Positions 1 through 6,963 of a DNA stretch of 25,596 nt are shown one piece after another. This stretch comes from Candidatus Opitulatrix cubana (GTDB taxonomy: Bacteria; Actinomycetota; Actinomycetes; Actinomycetales; Bifidobacteriaceae). The stretch lies in assembly GCA_031283665.1 (NCBI GenBank), contig JAITBJ010000044.1:1-25596 (forward strand). Direction: 5' to 3'. The translations under genes were made by a program, and so were the position numbers. Under the pieces are notes generated by a model. The model did no database searches. It was not told the DNA's origin and worked only from the letters and a program-made list of their open reading frames with translations. How positions within the stretch are numbered: position 1 is the first letter of the stretch; the number at the start of each line of letters is the position of its first letter.

Positions 1-141
1 ATATAAATTCGTCATCCAGTCTGCTGTGAGAGCTCCAAATTCAGCTCCTATTTTCGGTGCAAGAGTCATAGGAACAAATAGACTCAGTGCAAAACAAAAT
101 CCTCCAAGGACAAGGGCTAATGTTACCAGTTTTTGCTTCAT
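1..141 (-). CDS. Partial CDS, N-terminus of unknown membrane or secreted protein
   Basis: Only the first 47 codons are in the window; the gene runs off the left edge. The protein begins MKQKLVTLALVLGG, a short basic stretch followed by a hydrophobic segment at about residues 5-24, which fits a signal peptide or membrane anchor. The visible mature part has no motif I recognise. The ATG is preceded, after exactly 6 nt, by the hexamer TAGCAT with an upstream TGA, the same leaderless arrangement seen at several other genes here, which supports this start. No Shine-Dalgarno sequence is visible. Function unknown. Confidence 0.6.
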   Translation of the reverse strand, partial: MKQKLVTLALVLGGFCFALSLFVPMTLAPKIGAEFGALTADWMTNLY

Positions 142-147
142 ACAATT

Positions 148-156
148 ATGCTATCA
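148..156 (-). promoter_or_regulatory. Extended -10 promoter, leaderless, for the gene starting at 141
   Basis: On the minus strand the sequence reads TGA-TAGCAT, then 6 nt (AATTGT), then ATG. It is identical in its TGATAGCAT core to the site in front of mtrA. Transcription would start at or next to the A of the ATG. Confidence 0.5.
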
Positions 157-222
157 TGTTTTGAATAAGAGTTTGGAAAAATAATGTTATTTATATAAAA
201 CATCTGCTTTTATATAAAACGG

Positions 223-231
223 TGCTAAAAT
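223..231 (+). promoter_or_regulatory. Extended -10 promoter, leaderless, for the gene starting at 238
   Basis: TGC-TAAAAT followed by 6 nt (ATATTT) and ATG. The spacing matches the other leaderless sites in the window. I see no convincing -35 element. Confidence 0.45.
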
Positions 232-237
232 ATATTT

Positions 238-372
238 ATGGATGAAAATGCAGCTGCTCCTAGTGGAGTTTATAGAAAAGTTTGGACTCGTCGCGCCATA
301 GTTCTTTCAATTGTTATCACGGCTTTTCTAGCATCTGCTATAGGCGTTGGCGTCTTTTTGCTAATCAAATAA
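238..372 (+). CDS. Small single-pass membrane protein, 44 aa, unknown
   Basis: A 44-codon frame starting at ATG and ending with TAA. The protein has a short polar N-terminus (MDENAAAPSGVYRK), a basic patch (TRR at about residues 18-20) and one hydrophobic helix at about residues 21-43 ending in a single lysine. The basic patch before the helix predicts a cytoplasmic N-terminus. It is supported by a promoter-like hexamer at the spacing seen elsewhere and by lying neatly between two other genes, ending 10 nt before the convergent manC stop. I do not recognise the family. It could be a chance frame, but membrane topology plus promoter makes a real small protein more likely. Confidence 0.5.
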   Translation: MDENAAAPSGVYRKVWTRRAIVLSIVITAFLASAIGVGVFLLIK

Positions 373-382
373 ACGTTTTAAA

Positions 383-1498
383 TTAAATAAACTTGTCCAA
401 ATCTTCATCTTCAAGATGCGGAATAATATCTTTTACTTTTTGAGCGATTTGTCTCTTTGTTACCAATATAGCGTCACCAGAATCTATCACCGCTAAATCA
501 TCCACGCCTAGTAGAACAATCAGCTTTTCCTGTGAATCAAAAATTATATTGTCATGAGAGTTTATTGTGTGAATAAACTCAGAATTGCCAAGAGTCACAT
601 TTTGACCAGACGCACACGAATTTGCAGTGTCTGACTTTTGAATAAGTGTAGCAATAGCGTCCCAATCTCCTACATCAGTCCATTCAAAATTGCCAGGAAC
701 CACAGCCATCATCCCTTTTTTTGAAACAGGCTCTGCAATAGCATAATCTATTGCCACCTTTTCAAGAGCAGCCCATTCAGCATTTTGAACTGTTAGTCTG
801 CGAGGCGTGTCCCAAGCATTAGCAATTTTCATAATGCCATCATAGAGCTTTGGTTTTTGTATTTTTAGAGCTTCTAACATCACAGATGTTTTAGATATAA
901 AAATGCCTGCATTCCATAAAAATCTACCAGATTCTACATATTTTTTTGCCAACTGCTCAGTTGGTTTTTCTACGAATTTTTTTATCAGATAAGTGCCGCC
1001 CACCAGTTGCTTACCCTCTTCAATATACCCAAAAGCAGTAGACGGCGAATTTGGTTTTATTCCAATAGTTGCAATATATCCGTCATTTGCAGCATCTTGA
1101 GCTTTTTTCACAGCGCTTTCAAATTCGCCGTCTTTATCTTCTATCACATGATCTGCTGCAAAAGAGCCAAATACCACATCGCCATGTCGCAACTGCAAAA
1201 TGGCAGCTGCCAACCCTATAGCCGCCATAGAATCACGAGGCTCCACTTCGTCAATAAATGAATCTGAGTTTAGCTCGGGCAGCTGCCTAATCACAGAATC
1301 TAAATGAGATTGACCCGTAATCACTAATATATTTTCATGCTTTGATATAACACTTAATCTATCAACAGTAGATTGCAAAAGTGAACGAGATTCCCCCGTT
1401 AAATCATACAAAAACTTTGGAGACGATTTTCTGCTCAAAGGCCAAAGTCGCGTTCCTCCGCCTCCCGCAGGAATTACAGAATAAAAGTTTTCAATCAT
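383..1498 (-). CDS. manC: Mannose-1-phosphate guanylyltransferase
   Basis: Makes GDP-mannose from mannose 1-phosphate and GTP in the cytoplasm, the mannose donor for glycolipids and cell-surface glycans. The 371-residue protein opens with the nucleotidyltransferase signature PAGGGGTRLWPLSR (about residues 11-24) followed by SPKFL, and carries the FVEKP motif near residue 174, the usual pattern of this family. The length fits the stand-alone enzyme; there is no C-terminal phosphomannose isomerase domain as in bifunctional ManC/AlgA. It is the last gene of glmU-prs-manC, starting 10 nt after the prs stop, with an AAAGAG ribosome-binding sequence lying across the end of prs. So three activated-precursor genes appear co-expressed. 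A related sugar-nucleotide specificity cannot be excluded. Confidence 0.88.
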   Translation of the reverse strand: MIENFYSVIPAGGGGTRLWPLSRKSSPKFLYDLTGESRSLLQSTVDRLSVISKHENILVITGQSHLDSVIRQLPELNSDSFIDEVEPRDSMAAIGLAAAILQLRHGDVVFGSFAADHVIEDKDGEFESAVKKAQDAANDGYIATIGIKPNSPSTAFGYIEEGKQLVGGTYLIKKFVEKPTEQLAKKYVESGRFLWNAGIFISKTSVMLEALKIQKPKLYDGIMKIANAWDTPRRLTVQNAEWAALEKVAIDYAIAEPVSKKGMMAVVPGNFEWTDVGDWDAIATLIQKSDTANSCASGQNVTLGNSEFIHTINSHDNIIFDSQEKLIVLLGVDDLAVIDSGDAILVTKRQIAQKVKDIIPHLEDEDLDKFI

Positions 1499-1508
1499 TC
1501 AAGCTCTT

Positions 1509-2495
1509 TTAGGATTCAGGTCCGAATAAAGATGCTACTGATTTTTCAGCAAATATCGCTTTTAGAGCTCTAGCCAAAAGTGGCGCTATAGAAACCACTT
1601 CCAATTTTGAAAACTTCTTTTCATCTGTGATTGGCAAACTGTTTGTGACTATCACTTTTTCAGCTGCGCACTCAGAAAGTTTTTCAACTGCAGGTGGCGA
1701 AAAAACTGCATGAGTTCCTACCACATATATATTTTTAGCTCCTGCCTTTTTCACAGCTTCCACACTTTTTGCAATAGTGCCAGCAGTGTCAATTAAATCA
1801 TCTACAACTATGCAGTCTCTTCCCTCCACATCGCCTACTATTTTTCCAACCTTTGAAACATTAGGCTGCGTGACATCGCGAGTTTTATGAACAAAAGCCA
1901 ATTTTGCATTAGGAAACTTTGTAACCCATTCCTCAGAAACTCTTATTCTGCCAGCATCAGGTGAAACAATAGTAACCTTATCAGACTTTACTAACTGATT
2001 CACTTTTTCAGATAAAACATCTTGAGCAGTTAAATGGTCCACAGGTCCGTCAAAAAATCCTTGCGCCTGAGCTGCGTGCATATCTATACTCACAATTCTG
2101 CTAGCACCAGCAGCGGTAAACATATCAAAAATAAGTCTTGAAGTGATAGGCTCTCTTCCTAAACTTTTTTTATCTTGACGAGAATATCCTAAGCACGGAA
2201 TCACAACAGTAATGTTTCTAGCAGATGCTCTTTTCAAAGCGTCAATCATAATTAGCTGCTCCATTATATTATCATTTATAGGGTCACAATGAGTTTGAAA
2301 AACAAAAACGCTTGCACCTCTTACAGACTCATTAAATCTTACATAGATTTCTCCGTTTGCAAAATTATATGCTTTTGTAGGAAGCAGCTCCACGCCCAAG
2401 TTTTCTGCCACCTCTTTTGCAAGATAAACAGACGCTCTACCAGATGTCAAAATCAGCTTTTTAGTCTGATCTATTTTGAGTTTTTTTGAAGCCAT
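1509..2495 (-). CDS. prs: Ribose-phosphate pyrophosphokinase (PRPP synthetase)
   Basis: Makes PRPP from ribose 5-phosphate and ATP, feeding purine, pyrimidine, histidine, tryptophan and NAD synthesis. Class I features are visible: SRQDKK at about residues 105-110, the metal-binding DMHAAQAQGFFDGPVDHL block near residues 138-155, and the PRPP-binding loop VVDDLIDTAGTI at about 230-241. At 328 residues it is close to the family norm of about 310-330. The start is set by a GGGGA ribosome-binding site 6 nt upstream. It follows glmU by 13 nt, the classic glmU-prs pairing of Gram-positive bacteria. Confidence 0.96.
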   Translation of the reverse strand: MASKKLKIDQTKKLILTSGRASVYLAKEVAENLGVELLPTKAYNFANGEIYVRFNESVRGASVFVFQTHCDPINDNIMEQLIMIDALKRASARNITVVIPCLGYSRQDKKSLGREPITSRLIFDMFTAAGASRIVSIDMHAAQAQGFFDGPVDHLTAQDVLSEKVNQLVKSDKVTIVSPDAGRIRVSEEWVTKFPNAKLAFVHKTRDVTQPNVSKVGKIVGDVEGRDCIVVDDLIDTAGTIAKSVEAVKKAGAKNIYVVGTHAVFSPPAVEKLSECAAEKVIVTNSLPITDEKKFSKLEVVSIAPLLARALKAIFAEKSVASLFGPES

Positions 2496-2515
2496 TATAT
2501 TCCCCTATTTCTGTA

Positions 2516-3751
2516 TTAGATTTTCCTATTTTTATTTTGACTAACCACTTTTTCACCATCTTTAATATCTTCTAGCACCACAGTCCCTGCTCCTGTATAA
2601 ACATTGTTTCCAATTTTTTTTGGTGCTACTATTACAGTATCAGATCCTATTTTGCAGTTGCTCCCTACAAGAGTTTGATGCTTATTTTTTCCATCATAAT
2701 TAGCAAAAATTGAGCCAGCGCCGATATTTGTGTTTTCACCAATTTGCGCATCGCCCACATAAGATAGATGAGGCACTTTGGAGCCTTTGCCAATTTTTGC
2801 GTTTTTAGTTTCCACAAATGCACCAATTTTTCCACCGTCTCCAAGATTTGTGCCAGGTCTTAAATACGAATATGGTCCAACTGTAGCGCCTTTTCCAATT
2901 TGCACATCAGAGCTTATCACACACCCTGGCAGGATTGTAGCATCTTGACCAATTAGCACATTATCATCTATATATGTAGCTTTTGGATCAACAATTGTGA
3001 CTCCGTTTAGCATATGAGCTTTCGCGTTTTCAAAATACTTATAGGCCGAAAGCTCTGCAAGCTGGACTCGATTATTTACCCCCAAAACCTCTGCTGGATT
3101 TTGAGCTTCCACAGTTTCCACAGTAGACTCATTTGATATAAACTCAATAATATCAGTAAGATAAACCTCTCTTTTTGAGTTATTAGTATCTAAATTATTT
3201 ATAAACTCTAATACAGTTGGAATATCAAAAATATAGTTTGAAGTGTTTACTTCCTTTATCTCTAACTCACTTTTGCTTGCATCTGTTTGCTCTACAATTT
3301 TGAGCTTTTTACCATCTCTTACTATTCTTCCAAATCCTGTAGGGTTCTGAATTTGAGTTGTCAAAATAGTAGCCTTTGCACGAGCATCCTTATGTGCTTC
3401 AAACATTTTTTTCAAAACTGCTCCCGAAATTAATGGAGTGTCTCCTGCTATCACATAAGTGTAAGTTTTATTATCTATAACTTGCAAAGCATCTTTCACA
3501 GCTTGACCAGTTCCCATAATATCTGACTGCTCCACAAATTTTATATTTGGTATATTAAGCGCCTCAATAAACGATTGAACTTTTTGCATTTCGTGCTTCA
3601 AAACCACTACAATTGTTTTCGGATTTAGCTCTGTTGCAGTTTCTAAAACTCTTTGGATAATTTCTTTTCCGCACAATTTATGAAGCACTTTAGGTGTGGA
3701 AGATTTCATACGAGTGCCCTCACCGGCTGCTAAAATAATTACATTATCCAC
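2516..3751 (-). CDS. glmU: Bifunctional GlmU: GlcN-1-P acetyltransferase / GlcNAc-1-P uridyltransferase
   Basis: Catalyses the last two steps to UDP-GlcNAc, needed for peptidoglycan. The N-terminal uridyltransferase domain begins at once with LAAGEGTRMKS, and the C-terminal left-handed beta-helix shows many hexapeptide repeats from about residue 245 on, with the acetyltransferase-site segments VGPYSYLRPGT and NYDGKNKHQT. I chose the GTG at 3751 (protein begins VDNVIILAAGEG, 411 aa) because the only in-frame codon further up, a TTG at 3766, lies inside tRNA-Gln. The GTG follows the tRNA 3' end by only 4 nt, so the only purine-rich sequence available as a ribosome-binding site is the tRNA acceptor strand. 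The C-terminus is short compared with mycobacterial GlmU, which carries an extra tail. Confidence 0.93.
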   Translation of the reverse strand: MDNVIILAAGEGTRMKSSTPKVLHKLCGKEIIQRVLETATELNPKTIVVVLKHEMQKVQSFIEALNIPNIKFVEQSDIMGTGQAVKDALQVIDNKTYTYVIAGDTPLISGAVLKKMFEAHKDARAKATILTTQIQNPTGFGRIVRDGKKLKIVEQTDASKSELEIKEVNTSNYIFDIPTVLEFINNLDTNNSKREVYLTDIIEFISNESTVETVEAQNPAEVLGVNNRVQLAELSAYKYFENAKAHMLNGVTIVDPKATYIDDNVLIGQDATILPGCVISSDVQIGKGATVGPYSYLRPGTNLGDGGKIGAFVETKNAKIGKGSKVPHLSYVGDAQIGENTNIGAGSIFANYDGKNKHQTLVGSNCKIGSDTVIVAPKKIGNNVYTGAGTVVLEDIKDGEKVVSQNKNRKI

Positions 3752-3755
3752 CACG

Positions 3756-3827
3756 CTTCCCCGCAAGGACTCGAACCTCGACTACAAGCACCAAAAGCTG
3801 GCGTGCTGCCAATTACACCACGGGGAA
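3756..3827 (-). tRNA. tRNA-Gln (anticodon UUG)
   Basis: The 72-nt minus-strand sequence folds into a full cloverleaf: a 7-bp acceptor stem (TTCCCCG with CGGGGAA), a 4-bp D stem (GTGT/GCAC), the 7-nt anticodon loop TTTTGGT giving anticodon UUG, and a T arm with loop TTCGAGT. The weak U1-A72 pair and G73 discriminator fit glutamine identity. The anticodon stem CCAGC/GCTTG contains one C-U mismatch in its second pair. The 3' CCA is not encoded. It lies 4 nt upstream of the glmU GTG and is probably transcribed with glmU-prs-manC. Confidence 0.95.
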
Positions 3828-3845
3828 TAACATTAACAGTTTACC

Positions 3846-3854
3846 ATAATAGCA
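3846..3854 (-). promoter_or_regulatory. Extended -10 promoter of tRNA-Gln/glmU operon
   Basis: Minus-strand TGC-TATTAT lies 18 nt upstream of the mature tRNA-Gln 5' end, leaving room for a short leader for RNase P. It is divergent from the sixA promoter within the same 85-nt intergenic stretch. I see no clear -35. Confidence 0.45.
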
Positions 3855-3897
3855 TTTAATATAATGATAAACTTATTGCGCTCATATTTTTATATGC

Positions 3898-3906
3898 TGG
3901 TATACT
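3898..3906 (+). promoter_or_regulatory. Extended -10 promoter, leaderless, for sixA
   Basis: TGG-TATACT, then 6 nt (AATAGT), then ATG. There is no Shine-Dalgarno sequence between promoter and start, so the mRNA should begin at or very near the start codon. Confidence 0.6.
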
Positions 3907-3912
3907 AATAGT

Positions 3913-4443
3913 ATGTCTGAAGAAATAGACTATAATGCAAAACATTTGCTTTATTTGAGACATGGCAAATCAAATACAAGCATTGAAGCTGGAACAGACG
4001 AAGCGCGAACCCTTTTAGAAAGTGGACGTGAAAGAGTAAAAAACACAGCACGCGCAATTCGCGAAATAGGCCTTATACCCGATTTAATTATTTGCTCAGG
4101 AGCCACCCGTGCACGGCAAACCCTTGAAGAAGTTTCTAAAGTTTTTGGCGATGATGCAGAAGTGGAATACAAATACACTTTATACAGACAAATAGAAAGT
4201 GAAATTGTTGCAGTAATAAACCAAACAGCAAACTCTGTAAAAAATCTTATGCTAATAGGTCATGAACCAACAGCTTCGGAAATCTCATATTATTTTTCAA
4301 ACCGCGAAATATCTAATCCTGATTTCACAGATTATATATCTCAAGGAATATCAACTGCTCAATGCACCGTTTTAGAATCTGAAAAAGAGTTTTCCAAATG
4401 GGGAGAGCAAACCGCTAAATTAGTAGCTGTTTTACGCGGCTAA
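3913..4443 (+). CDS. sixA: SixA-type phosphohistidine phosphatase
   Basis: A small histidine-phosphatase-superfamily protein of 176 residues. The phospho-accepting histidine lies in LRHGKS (Arg16, His17, Gly18) and the second catalytic histidine in LIGHEPT (His117). SGATRARQT (about residues 62-70) is the usual substrate-side arginine segment. Length and motif order match SixA rather than phosphoglycerate mutase, which is longer. SixA proteins remove phosphate from histidine; the natural target here cannot be told from the sequence. It is a single-gene unit with its own leaderless promoter, divergent from tRNA-Gln/glmU and convergent with glgC. Confidence 0.82.
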   Translation: MSEEIDYNAKHLLYLRHGKSNTSIEAGTDEARTLLESGRERVKNTARAIREIGLIPDLIICSGATRARQTLEEVSKVFGDDAEVEYKYTLYRQIESEIVAVINQTANSVKNLMLIGHEPTASEISYYFSNREISNPDFTDYISQGISTAQCTVLESEKEFSKWGEQTAKLVAVLRG

Positions 4444-4489
4444 TTTATACAGTACTAATTTAATTTATACAGGACTAATTTTATACAGC
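4441..4489. repeat. Tandem 20-nt repeat at the sixA/glgC convergent junction
   Basis: Two head-to-tail 20-nt units differ at one position (TAATTTATACAGTACTAATT at 4441-4460; GGAC replaces GTAC at 4461-4480), followed by a partial third unit ttatacag that contains the glgC stop codon. The first unit begins with the sixA stop codon (TAA at 4441-4443). It looks like a local duplication of the 3' junction. AT-rich with no GC hairpin, so not an obvious terminator. Confidence 0.8.
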
Positions 4490-5722
4490 TTTAACTCTAA
4501 AACCTCTTGGCACTACTGTAATTCCCGAATCTGTGACAGTAAATCCACGAGATAAATCAAGCTGCTTATCTACACCCACTGTAGCACCCTCTTCCACAAG
4601 CACATCTCTATCAAGTATAGCCTTATTCACGCGAGCGTGTCTCATAATCACAACATCAGAAAACACAATTGACGAGCAGACTGTGGACCATGAATTAATT
4701 TTCACATTCACACCCACTATTGAATTGCTAACCTCAGCACCTGAAATAATTGTGCCCGGAGAAACTAATGAACGAAATGCCACGCCTCGTCTGCCCTCAT
4801 AATTATGAACAAACTTTGCAGGCGGCAAATTAGAGTTTCCAGCAAATATAGGCCATGAACGATTATATAAATCAAACTCTGGATTAGGCGAATTCAAATC
4901 CATATGCGAATCATAAAAAGCATCTAACGTCCCCACATCTCTCCAATAGTGAACCGCCTCAGGGCTTTGACCTGGAATCTTATTTTCTTTGAAATCATAA
5001 TACCCTGCAGTTCCTTTTTTCACAAAATATGGAACTATATCGCCGCCCATATCATGAGTGGTGTCCTCGCTTTTTGTGTCATCTCCAATAGCCTCTAAAA
5101 GTGCATCAGCATTTGCTACATAATTGCCCATAGATGCTAAAACCTCATCTGGACTATCAGGAAGTCCAACAGGATTTTCTGGCTTTTCCAAAAACTCTTT
5201 AATCTTATTATTTTCGCCTGGTGTGATAATTCCAAACTCTTTTGAAAGAGCTTTTTCCTGTCTAATGCCAGCTACTGTAAACTCAAGCCCTGATTTAATA
5301 TGAGACTGAACCATTTGTGCAAAATCCATACGATAAACGTGATCCGCACCTACCACAACAATGATGTCTGGTCTTTCATCATCTATAATAGACTTTGACT
5401 GATAAATAGCATCTGCAGAACCTCTATACCAATGCTCCCCATGAGTCTGCTGTGCTGGAACAGGCGTTACAAATGTGCCTAATAGCTTTGACATAGCAAA
5501 GTTTGTGGAAATATGCTTATTCAATGAATGCGATTTATATTGCGTTAACACAATTATTTTTGAGTATCCAGAGTTTATAAGATTTGACAGCGGAAAATCC
5601 ACTAATCTATAAGTGCCTGCAAACGGCACAGCAGGTTTGCTTCTTATATCTGTAAGGGGAGCTAATCGCTGACCTCTTCCCCCTGCTAGCACCACTGCTA
5701 AAACATTTCTTTTTTCAATCAT
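4481..5722 (-). CDS. glgC: Glucose-1-phosphate adenylyltransferase
   Basis: Makes ADP-glucose from glucose 1-phosphate and ATP for glycogen or related alpha-glucans. The protein starts MIEKRNVLAVVLAGGRGQRL, the nucleotidyltransferase signature, followed by PLTDIRSKPAVPFAGTYRLVDF, the typical GlgC N-terminal region; HYWRDVGTLDAFYDSHMDL and the C-terminal beta-helix (ISGAEVSNSIVG) complete the domain order. The 413-residue length fits the family. I use the ATG at 5722, with ribosome-binding site GAGGT 5 nt upstream; an in-frame extension to 5809 runs into tRNA-Ser and encodes no family sequence. It is probably transcribed together with the upstream tRNA-Ser. Confidence 0.95.
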   Translation of the reverse strand: MIEKRNVLAVVLAGGRGQRLAPLTDIRSKPAVPFAGTYRLVDFPLSNLINSGYSKIIVLTQYKSHSLNKHISTNFAMSKLLGTFVTPVPAQQTHGEHWYRGSADAIYQSKSIIDDERPDIIVVVGADHVYRMDFAQMVQSHIKSGLEFTVAGIRQEKALSKEFGIITPGENNKIKEFLEKPENPVGLPDSPDEVLASMGNYVANADALLEAIGDDTKSEDTTHDMGGDIVPYFVKKGTAGYYDFKENKIPGQSPEAVHYWRDVGTLDAFYDSHMDLNSPNPEFDLYNRSWPIFAGNSNLPPAKFVHNYEGRRGVAFRSLVSPGTIISGAEVSNSIVGVNVKINSWSTVCSSIVFSDVVIMRHARVNKAILDRDVLVEEGATVGVDKQLDLSRGFTVTDSGITVVPRGFRVKAV

Positions 5723-5754
5723 TTTTACCTCTTTTTCGTTTTCAAAAAATAATG

Positions 5755-5841
5755 CGGAGAATGGGGGATTCGAACCCCCGAGGGCTTTAACACCCAACAC
5801 GCTTTCCAAGCGTGCGCACTAGGCCACTATGCGAATTCTCC
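5755..5841 (-). tRNA. tRNA-Ser (anticodon GGA)
   Basis: An 87-nt class II tRNA with acceptor stem GGAGAAT/ATTCTCC, anticodon stem-loop CGCTTGGAAAGCG giving anticodon GGA, a long variable arm and T loop TTCGAATC. The discriminator is G, as expected for serine. CCA is not encoded. It lies 32 nt upstream of the glgC start codon on the same strand. Confidence 0.96.
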
Positions 5842-5862
5842 TATTTACGCTACTGTTAATAC

Positions 5863-5868
5863 AATATA
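5863..5868 (-). promoter_or_regulatory. Possible -10 of tRNA-Ser/glgC unit
   Basis: Minus-strand TATATT, directly preceded by TG, lies 21 nt upstream of the tRNA 5' end, similar to the tRNA-Gln arrangement. A short inverted repeat (GTTAATA at 5855-5861, TATTAAC at 5875-5881) overlaps this site. No -35 is evident. Confidence 0.3.
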
Positions 5869-5989
5869 CACTACTATTAACTTAACATACGGGATATTTT
5901 AAGTTTATCATTAAATAACAATTGCTAATAACGAGTCATTAAATAACTAAATTACCCTACAAAACTATCATTTAACCATTCACCGCTTT

Positions 5990-6280
5990 TTACCCCTCGT
6001 GCCAGCTGCCATCATATGTATCACCATTGCAATAAATAAATACACCTTTATCTTCATATAAACCATCTTGAAAGTTTCCTGTATATTTGCCACATAATTT
6101 TGGATTATCAACATTTTCAAAATAACCATCTATAGACTTATCAGCCTCATGATAATTAGTAAATGCGTGCATATTATTCAAAACTTGATAAGCTATTCCA
6201 CCAAGCAGCCCGCAAAAAACTATAATTGCTGCAGATATTATAGCGATTAATTTACCTTTAGACACTTTCGAAAATTTCAT
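5990..6280 (-). CDS. Membrane-anchored protein with MORN-like repeat, 96 aa
   Basis: The N-terminus has a basic stretch followed by one hydrophobic helix at about residues 11-33 (LIAIISAAIIVFCGLLGG). The C-terminal 35 residues look like one and a half MORN repeats: GKYTGNFQDGLYEDKGVF followed by NGDTYDGSWHEG, with the Y-x-G-x-(F/W)-x-x-G spacing. It ends in mid-pattern at the stop codon, so the repeat domain is much shorter than in typical MORN proteins and may be truncated. It is the last gene of the AT-rich cluster, starting just 1 nt after the preceding stop. MORN repeats occur in membrane-associated and effector-related proteins; no function can be assigned. Confidence 0.65.
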   Translation of the reverse strand: MKFSKVSKGKLIAIISAAIIVFCGLLGGIAYQVLNNMHAFTNYHEADKSIDGYFENVDNPKLCGKYTGNFQDGLYEDKGVFIYCNGDTYDGSWHEG

Positions 6281-6281
6281 T

Positions 6282-6962
6282 CTATTTTTTATTCTTCTTC
6301 AAGTCGTGTTCTTTATAAGATTTAAATTTTTCTTGATGTCTAATATATTTATTCTCAGATCCTAAAAGACTTATTATAACTATAAATAATAATATCAACA
6401 TTGTGCTAGACACTAAAAATAGTGTCTGTTGGATAAAAGTAGGTATCCTTATATTCATTAGGTTTAGTGTGGCATCTAATGCTCTTGGAAACAAAAAAAT
6501 TGAAAAACACGATATTATAAATCCTTTCTTTTTACTTTGTATAGTTCTCTTATAAGGTCTTACAAATATGTATATAATAAATGGAGATAAAGAAATTATA
6601 AAATAAAATAAAAAGATCATCAAAAAAATGTTTTCATTTTTTAAGTATGATATTATATACCAAGAAGCTGAATCTAAAAGTAAAATTAAAGTCTGATACA
6701 GTACTATCGCCCGCTTTAAAGAATCACTATTTCTTTTCTTAGTAACTTGAAAAAGAACAAAGGTCACAATTAGTACCAATAAACTAATCACATCAAAGTA
6801 TATACAAATTGAATGAGTATGATAATTTAAAAAAGCTAATACTGAACACCATAATATCGCTGTTATATTAGAAACAACAACCAGCAAATCTGAATTTAAA
6901 TTTATATTAGTTCCTGTTATATTTATTTCACTATCTAATGTATATAATTTATTTTTTTTCAT
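6282..6962 (-). CDS. Multi-pass membrane protein, possible immunity partner of gene 6964-7572
   Basis: About 226 residues with roughly six hydrophobic helices and a highly charged C-terminal tail (EKFKSYKEHDLKKNKK). I place the start at the ATG at 6962, four codons inside the longest frame: it immediately follows the stop of the preceding gene, and a GGAG ribosome-binding site within that gene's last codons sits 7 nt upstream, so translation is probably coupled. I recognise no family. Layout resembles the protein at 8964-9665, which occupies the same position after the paralogous gene: similar size, many helices, charged tail, though with little evident identity. The position directly after a toxin-like gene suggests an immunity or partner role; that is inference. 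Confidence 0.7.
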   Translation of the reverse strand: MKKNKLYTLDSEINITGTNINLNSDLLVVVSNITAILWCSVLAFLNYHTHSICIYFDVISLLVLIVTFVLFQVTKKRNSDSLKRAIVLYQTLILLLDSASWYIISYLKNENIFLMIFLFYFIISLSPFIIYIFVRPYKRTIQSKKKGFIISCFSIFLFPRALDATLNLMNIRIPTFIQQTLFLVSSTMLILLFIVIISLLGSENKYIRHQEKFKSYKEHDLKKNKK

Positions 6963-6963
6963 A

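Noticed and set aside
3752..3766. A TTG start for glmU five codons upstream
   Set aside because: It falls within the tRNA-Gln acceptor and adds no family sequence.
5723..5809. An upstream in-frame start for glgC
   Set aside because: It lies partly inside tRNA-Ser, and a good GAGGT ribosome-binding site precedes the ATG at 5722.
5855..5881. Inverted repeat GTTAATA/TATTAAC as a terminator
   Set aside because: Only A/T pairs with a 13-nt loop and no GC stem; it overlaps the likely tRNA-Ser promoter and may be chance.
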